The notes under the pieces: generated by a model | Told to the model about the DNA's origin: nothing | The model's database searches: none | The model's input: only the letters and a program-made list of their open reading frames with translations | Program-made: the position numbers and the translations under genes | In this document: positions 63,993 through 64,000 of the stretch, one piece after another | Layout of the letters: every line of letters starts with the position of its first letter | Position numbering within the stretch: the stretch's first letter is position 1 | Assembly (NCBI GenBank): GCA_028752905.1 | Contig: JAQNBH010000013.1 | Coordinates: 21,263,477-21,327,476 of the forward strand | Source of the DNA: Cladorhizidae sp. MBARI D1340-BT2 | Lineage: Eukaryota > Porifera > Demospongiae > Poecilosclerida > Cladorhizidae | Reading direction: 5' to 3' | Length of the DNA: 64,000 nt

Positions 63993-64000
63993 ATCAAGAT
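63993..64000. repeat. Start of next unit (cut by window end)
   Basis: Only atcaagat of the first monomer is present; the array continues beyond the window. Confidence 0.85.

Larger units (their letters stand above)
1..64000. repeat. Higher-order satellite array filling the window
   Basis: The whole window is tandem repeat. The anchor gagagcacaggg (in monomer m2) recurs at 1, 1664, 3327, 4990, 6086, 7179, 8842, 9938 and so on, at spacings of 1093, 1096 or 1662-1663 bp. ATCAAG or a close variant begins almost every 43-52 bp half-monomer. Each unit joins a run of about 90-bp monomers to a 383-386 bp core. No stretch of unique, gene-like DNA exists apart from two copies of one inserted transposon. 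Both ends of the window are inside the array, so its full length is unknown. Layout and sequence fit eukaryotic satellite heterochromatin; the species cannot be told. Confidence 0.97.

Noticed and set aside
1..64000. CRISPR-like regular repeats
   Set aside because: Spacings are filled by related repeat sequence and not by unique spacers, there are no cas genes, and the hierarchy is that of a eukaryotic satellite.

Overview
The window is one uninterrupted block of AT-rich satellite DNA from a eukaryotic genome, most likely heterochromatin (pericentromeric, subtelomeric or similar). I found no protein-coding gene, rRNA, tRNA or CRISPR array. Both window edges lie inside the array. Nothing in the sequence identifies the species. 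The only clade hint, runs of GCTAGC/TAGCTAGC inside the inserted transposon, is too weak to use.

The array is hierarchical. The base repeat is about 43-52 bp and begins with ATCAAG; half type a carries gagagcac/tagagaac, half type b carries the motif cagtgaagtgtg. Two halves make a monomer of 78-95 bp, and alternating monomers make a dimer of about 173-185 bp. Four dimers make an 8-monomer block (m1-m8, about 711 bp). The block ends at a 383-386 bp 'core' unrelated to the monomers. The core is bounded by 10-bp inverted repeats (TGCCCTAATT / AATTAGGGCA) with a TA on each outer side, so it looks like a small DNA transposon absorbed into the satellite. A second short dimer (about 183 bp) can also sit between cores.

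Unit types are: L (1662-1663 bp: 8-mer + alpha core + short dimer + beta core), S (1095-1096 bp: 8-mer + one core, usually an alpha/beta hybrid), S' (1093 bp: 8-mer with an m7/short-dimer junction + beta core) and D (1094 bp: short dimer + m3-m8 + core). I count 65 cores and mapped every unit.

Layout: 1-35674 is homogeneous and built only from L, S and S' units. It contains a pair of segments of about 9.3 kb repeated at an offset of about 10.42 kb (15.8-25.1 kb and 26.2-35.5 kb). From 35675 to the end the architecture changes: D units appear, units are more diverse, and there are a 14-monomer run without a core (42725-43960), a fused monomer (39528-39623), a 1661-bp tandem duplication (49294-52615) and repeated 2190-bp modules. 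At 56023-56739 a 717-bp non-autonomous DNA transposon interrupts monomer m8. It has 15-bp terminal inverted repeats and a TTAA (or nested TA) target duplication. A second copy at 62260-62976 lies in the same site and is part of a segmental duplication of about 2.96 kb (offset 6237), so it records satellite amplification and not a second insertion.

All comparisons were made by eye using diagnostic variants, not with an aligner. Short open frames (69-92 codons) occur in the cores and monomers but show no sign of coding.
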